Source: Ovis canadensis (lineage: Eukaryota; Chordata; Mammalia; Artiodactyla; Bovidae). Taken from it: DNA of 64,000 nt. A model generated the notes under the pieces. The model worked only from the letters and a program-made list of their open reading frames with translations. It was not told the DNA's origin and ran no database searches. Below, in pieces: positions 61,078-64,000 of this stretch. A program made the translations under genes and the position numbers. The first letter of the stretch is position 1. Every line of letters begins with the position of its first letter. The stretch lies in contig NC_091264.1 in the NCBI RefSeq assembly GCF_042477335.2, positions 31,745,386 to 31,809,385 on the forward strand, written 5' to 3'.

Positions 61078-61944
61078 GGAGGATTTTCCCTCATTAGTGG
61101 AGTTGAGATCACTCCATCTAAAGGACAAGGATTCATGATGGGGAATTTGGGGTGTATGCTTGTTGACTTAGAGATGGCTAAAAAGAGCTCAGAAAACTGA
61201 ATCTCCCAGCATTTTCCGAACCTGTCTTGAAAATAAATAGATGAAGTCAGGTCCAGCTAGTCCCATAGTAGTGGTTCCCAGGCTGTCCTCTGCTTTGCCC
61301 TCTGCTTTGACAGGAAAGGCTCTGGGAAGCTCACACCCAGTCCCACCCTGGCACTGTTCTCAGTGTGGTGTCCCTGGGCCCCTCCCCACCACACCTGGGA
61401 GGTAGACCTGCTTGGGGCCTGGGTCTGAACCCCACCCCCCACCCCAATGAATGGCTGTCAAGCCTGCATTGAGTCCTTTTCCATCTTCTCTGGAGGGTGA
61501 GCACTGGACCCTTTGTCCCCTTCGGGGTCCCTGAGCACACCGGCTGAGCATCCCTGAGGTCTTCCTGCCTCCTCTCCCAGGCTCTTGGTCTGCAGCAGCC
61601 CCCTTGCCTGCCTGCAGTGTCTATCATTTCCACAGTCCCCTCTCTGGTGTCTTCAGGAGATGGCTGGCTGCAGTCTCTCCCTCTCTTTGAGGCTGAGGAT
61701 AAACGTGGAGGGTGCAGAGGACCCCTGGTTCCCCCTGACGGTTCTGTCCCCATCTCAAGCCCCCATTGCTCATCAGGCCTTTGGACTCCCCAGGGACCAC
61801 CTTGCCCAAGGGAGTTTAATCTGGATTCCATAGTTCCCTGGAACCTCTGAGATTTCTTACTTCTCTGAGGAATATGCAGCCATTTGTGGGTCTATACCTA
61901 ATACGGTTTTCATTTGAATATCCTTGGGGTCAGAAAAGAATCAC

Positions 61945-62030
61945 GAAAACTGAATGAGGAAACTGAGGCCCGGAAAGGATAATTAACTTGGCCAGGACTG
62001 GATCACAGTAGATGCAGAGCAAGATTTCAG
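61945..62030 (-). repeat. MIR SINE remnant
   Basis: tgaggaaactgaggcccgga and taattaacttggccagg. Confidence 0.5.
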
Positions 62031-62042
62031 GTCAGGTAACTC

Positions 62043-62240
62043 TTTTTTTTTTTTTTTAGTTTATTTTTATTTATTATAAAAATTTCATTATTATTTGTTA
62101 GTCTGCGTTGGGATCTTTGGTTGTCCCCTGTGAACTTTTCGTTGTGGCACGTGGGATCTAGTTCCCTGACTGGGGATTGAATCTGGATGCTCTGTAATGG
62201 AAACACAGAGTCTTAGCCACTGGCCCACCAGGGAAGTCCC
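62043..62240 (-). repeat. CHR-2-type SINE
   Basis: Poly-T lead, gtgggatctagttccctgac, ttagccactggcccaccagg. The flanks caggtaactctt / caggtagactctt suggest a target-site duplication. Confidence 0.85.
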
Positions 62241-63114
62241 CAGGTAGACTCTTAAGTGCCTTCATCTCCCCGTAAATGCGTGTATGGTATTTGCTGTGTG
62301 GCCCAGGCCCTCTGGAGGGGCACAGGGTACCGTATTGGGCACGGATGTCTCCCCCCGCCAACTCCGCGAGCTTGCAGTCTAGCTTGGGAAATACAGCTCT
62401 CGGTCACAGCACAGGCGGGTGTCTCAGGGGTATCACAGGCAGTGAGCTCTCAGTGCAAGGGCATGGCTGAGGCAGAGGCCGGATCTCCTGGGGAGGCAGA
62501 TTGCAAGCTGAGCCCCGGGAATGGCAGCAGCTTGTTAGCAGTGATGCTGGTCCCCGGTTTGCAGCTCCCAGCTGCCTCTGACCTAACACCTGCCATTTAT
62601 AGCATCACTCTTAACCCTCCCGGGGCTGGCCCTACATGTAGTGCGTGGGCTTTGGGGGCTGGCTGTGCAGCTGGAGGCCAGGGAGGGGGCAGGAAGGGGA
62701 CTCTGGCCAGCCAGCGCTTTGTTCCTGTGACTGCCTCTCTTGGGCTCAGCGAATCCAGGGCTAGGTCTTGGAGACTGTCCAGTCACATCCTCGCAGTTCT
62801 CTAATATTTACAGGTAATAGAACTACCTGGTGTGGGGGTGGCCACTAGCCAAGGTCACTCTACTTGTCAGGGGTTGTATTAAGACTAGAACCTAGGTCTC
62901 TCCAGCCTATGTTCCTTCTGCCTGATCACACTGCCTCACTCTGGCTGGGTATTTAATTCATTGCTGCTTCCTTGGAGACATCATAGCCGTTTAAGGGCTC
63001 CTAAGGGAGAGAGATACGTCCTAGATATGGTCCCCTCGGCCCAGCAGAAGAGGAGTTTGGTGCCGGGGTCGCATGGTGTGGCTTTTGGCTGGGGGTCTGC
63101 GGGTGCTTTTTCCT

Positions 63115-63246
63115 TTTTAAGGTAAATTTAGCCGTGCCAGATCTTAGTTTTGATACGTGCGATCTGATTCCCTGACCAAGGATCAAATCAGGGGCCCCTG
63201 CACTGGGAGTCTGGAGTCTTAGTCCCTGAACAACCAGGGAAGTCCC
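63115..63246 (-). repeat. CHR-2-type SINE
   Basis: tttagccgtgccagatctta, gattccctgaccaaggatca, caaccagggaagtccc. Confidence 0.85.
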
Positions 63247-64000
63247 TGGGAAGCTTCTCAAACCACATCTCCCAACTGCTGTGTCTGCCCCTCTCGGTTC
63301 AGATGCATGTGATACTGGACACGAAGACCTACTCACGCTGTTAGAGATTCATCCTTCCGCTCCAGGGCCTCAGAGGAACAGGCAGGGGAGGACTGAGGTG
63401 TGGCTTTCATCTAAGGTAGAAGCGCTGGCCCGCTGGGTTGTTTCTGCCCTAATCCCTGGTGAGTTTGCTCCATTTCTCTAATCCGGATGTGGGAGCCTCT
63501 CCAGATATTTACAGTTAAATCCCAGGACAGGAAAACTCAGCTGGTTCCCTGGCTCTGCTCCTTCCCACGTGGCTCCGAGCAAGGGCTGTGGTGGCCTGTG
63601 GAGGACTGGGGGCTGCTGGCGAACCTTGGGCCTTTTGTAGACTCTGGGGAGATGGGACGGGGCTGGAGCCCTGTGATCTGCCTCTGGGTCTTGGAGTCAG
63701 CCGAGGTGGATCCTCAGCGACCCTCTGAACTCTGAGGTTCTAGGGTGTGTCCTTAAACAGGGTTGCTGGTGGGTATTGGTGGTGGTGGATGGGGACACTC
63801 CAGACCCCCCAGATTCACAAACCCCGCTGCGGTGTAGTGTGTTCCTGCCGGCCCCGGGGGAACTGGGAAGACGAGTTGGACTGCTGCAAATAACTTTTTC
63901 CTGCAGACACTGATTTGTAAACCCCCTCCATGCCCCCCACCCCACCAATGACTCATGCCTGTGAGCCAAGGGCCCTGGGGGTAGCCTGGAGCAGCTGAAA

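Larger units (their letters stand above)
30563..64000 (+). other. PTK7: PTK7 intron 1 (partial, at least 33.4 kb)
   Basis: No exon or RNA gene was recognised. Interspersed repeats are listed separately. Stretches of over 300 bases where I see nothing nameable, only unique or very old sequence: about 30563-33050, 33241-33588, 36370-36770, 36970-38490, 40125-42515, 42700-43135, 43800-44365, 44613-46200, 46440-46850, 55432-56285, 56710-57500, 57746-58710, 59041-60035, 61080-61945, 62241-63115 and 63247-64000. A GC-rich, G-run block lies at about 45420-45660. Confidence 0.8.

Overview
This is a 64 kb piece of a ruminant (bovid) nuclear genome. Two things show it. Three and a bit spliced protein genes lie in the order CUL7 - MRPL2 - KLC4 - PTK7, which is the gene order of human 6p21.1. 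The interspersed repeats are Bov-tA/Bov-A2 SINEs, CHR-type tRNA-Glu SINEs and BovB LINEs, a combination typical of cattle, sheep, goat and their relatives. I cannot name the species. I found no bacterial, phage, CRISPR or operon-like content.

Layout. 10-8017 (minus): fourteen consecutive exons of CUL7, from the start codon to codon 1003; the rest of the gene lies beyond the left edge. About 8640-9470: a CpG island that should hold the CUL7 promoter and its non-coding first exon. 9599-14280 (minus): complete MRPL2, seven coding exons, 306 codons, with one GC-AG intron. About 14290-15010: a CpG-rich divergent promoter shared by MRPL2 and KLC4. About 14560-29070 (plus): complete KLC4, with a candidate non-coding first exon, fifteen coding exons, 616 codons and a poly(A) signal at 29045. 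About 30180-31100: the CpG-island promoter of PTK7, followed by its first coding exon (30484-30562), which encodes only the signal peptide. 30563-64000: PTK7 intron 1 as far as the window goes. It has no recognisable exon and is full of repeats.

Exons were assigned by joining splice-bounded reading frames so that phase is kept at every junction and the joined protein matches my recollection of the human orthologue. All junction phases close. The four genes are functionally unrelated: a cullin ubiquitin-ligase scaffold, a mitochondrial ribosomal protein, a kinesin-1 light chain and a Wnt/planar-polarity pseudokinase receptor. Their link is positional: compact housekeeping neighbours, one divergent promoter, and one gene end lying against the next gene's promoter.

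The window looks like an ordinary mammalian locus, and I did not find a previously undescribed system. The points most worth a second look are local: a GC-AG intron in MRPL2; a Bov-A2 inside a BovB at KLC4 intron 6, datable by target-site duplications; a duplicated block in PTK7 intron 1; a duplicated GC-box module at the PTK7 promoter; and an unidentified coiled-coil-coding stretch beside an L1 end at about 47.4-47.6 kb.
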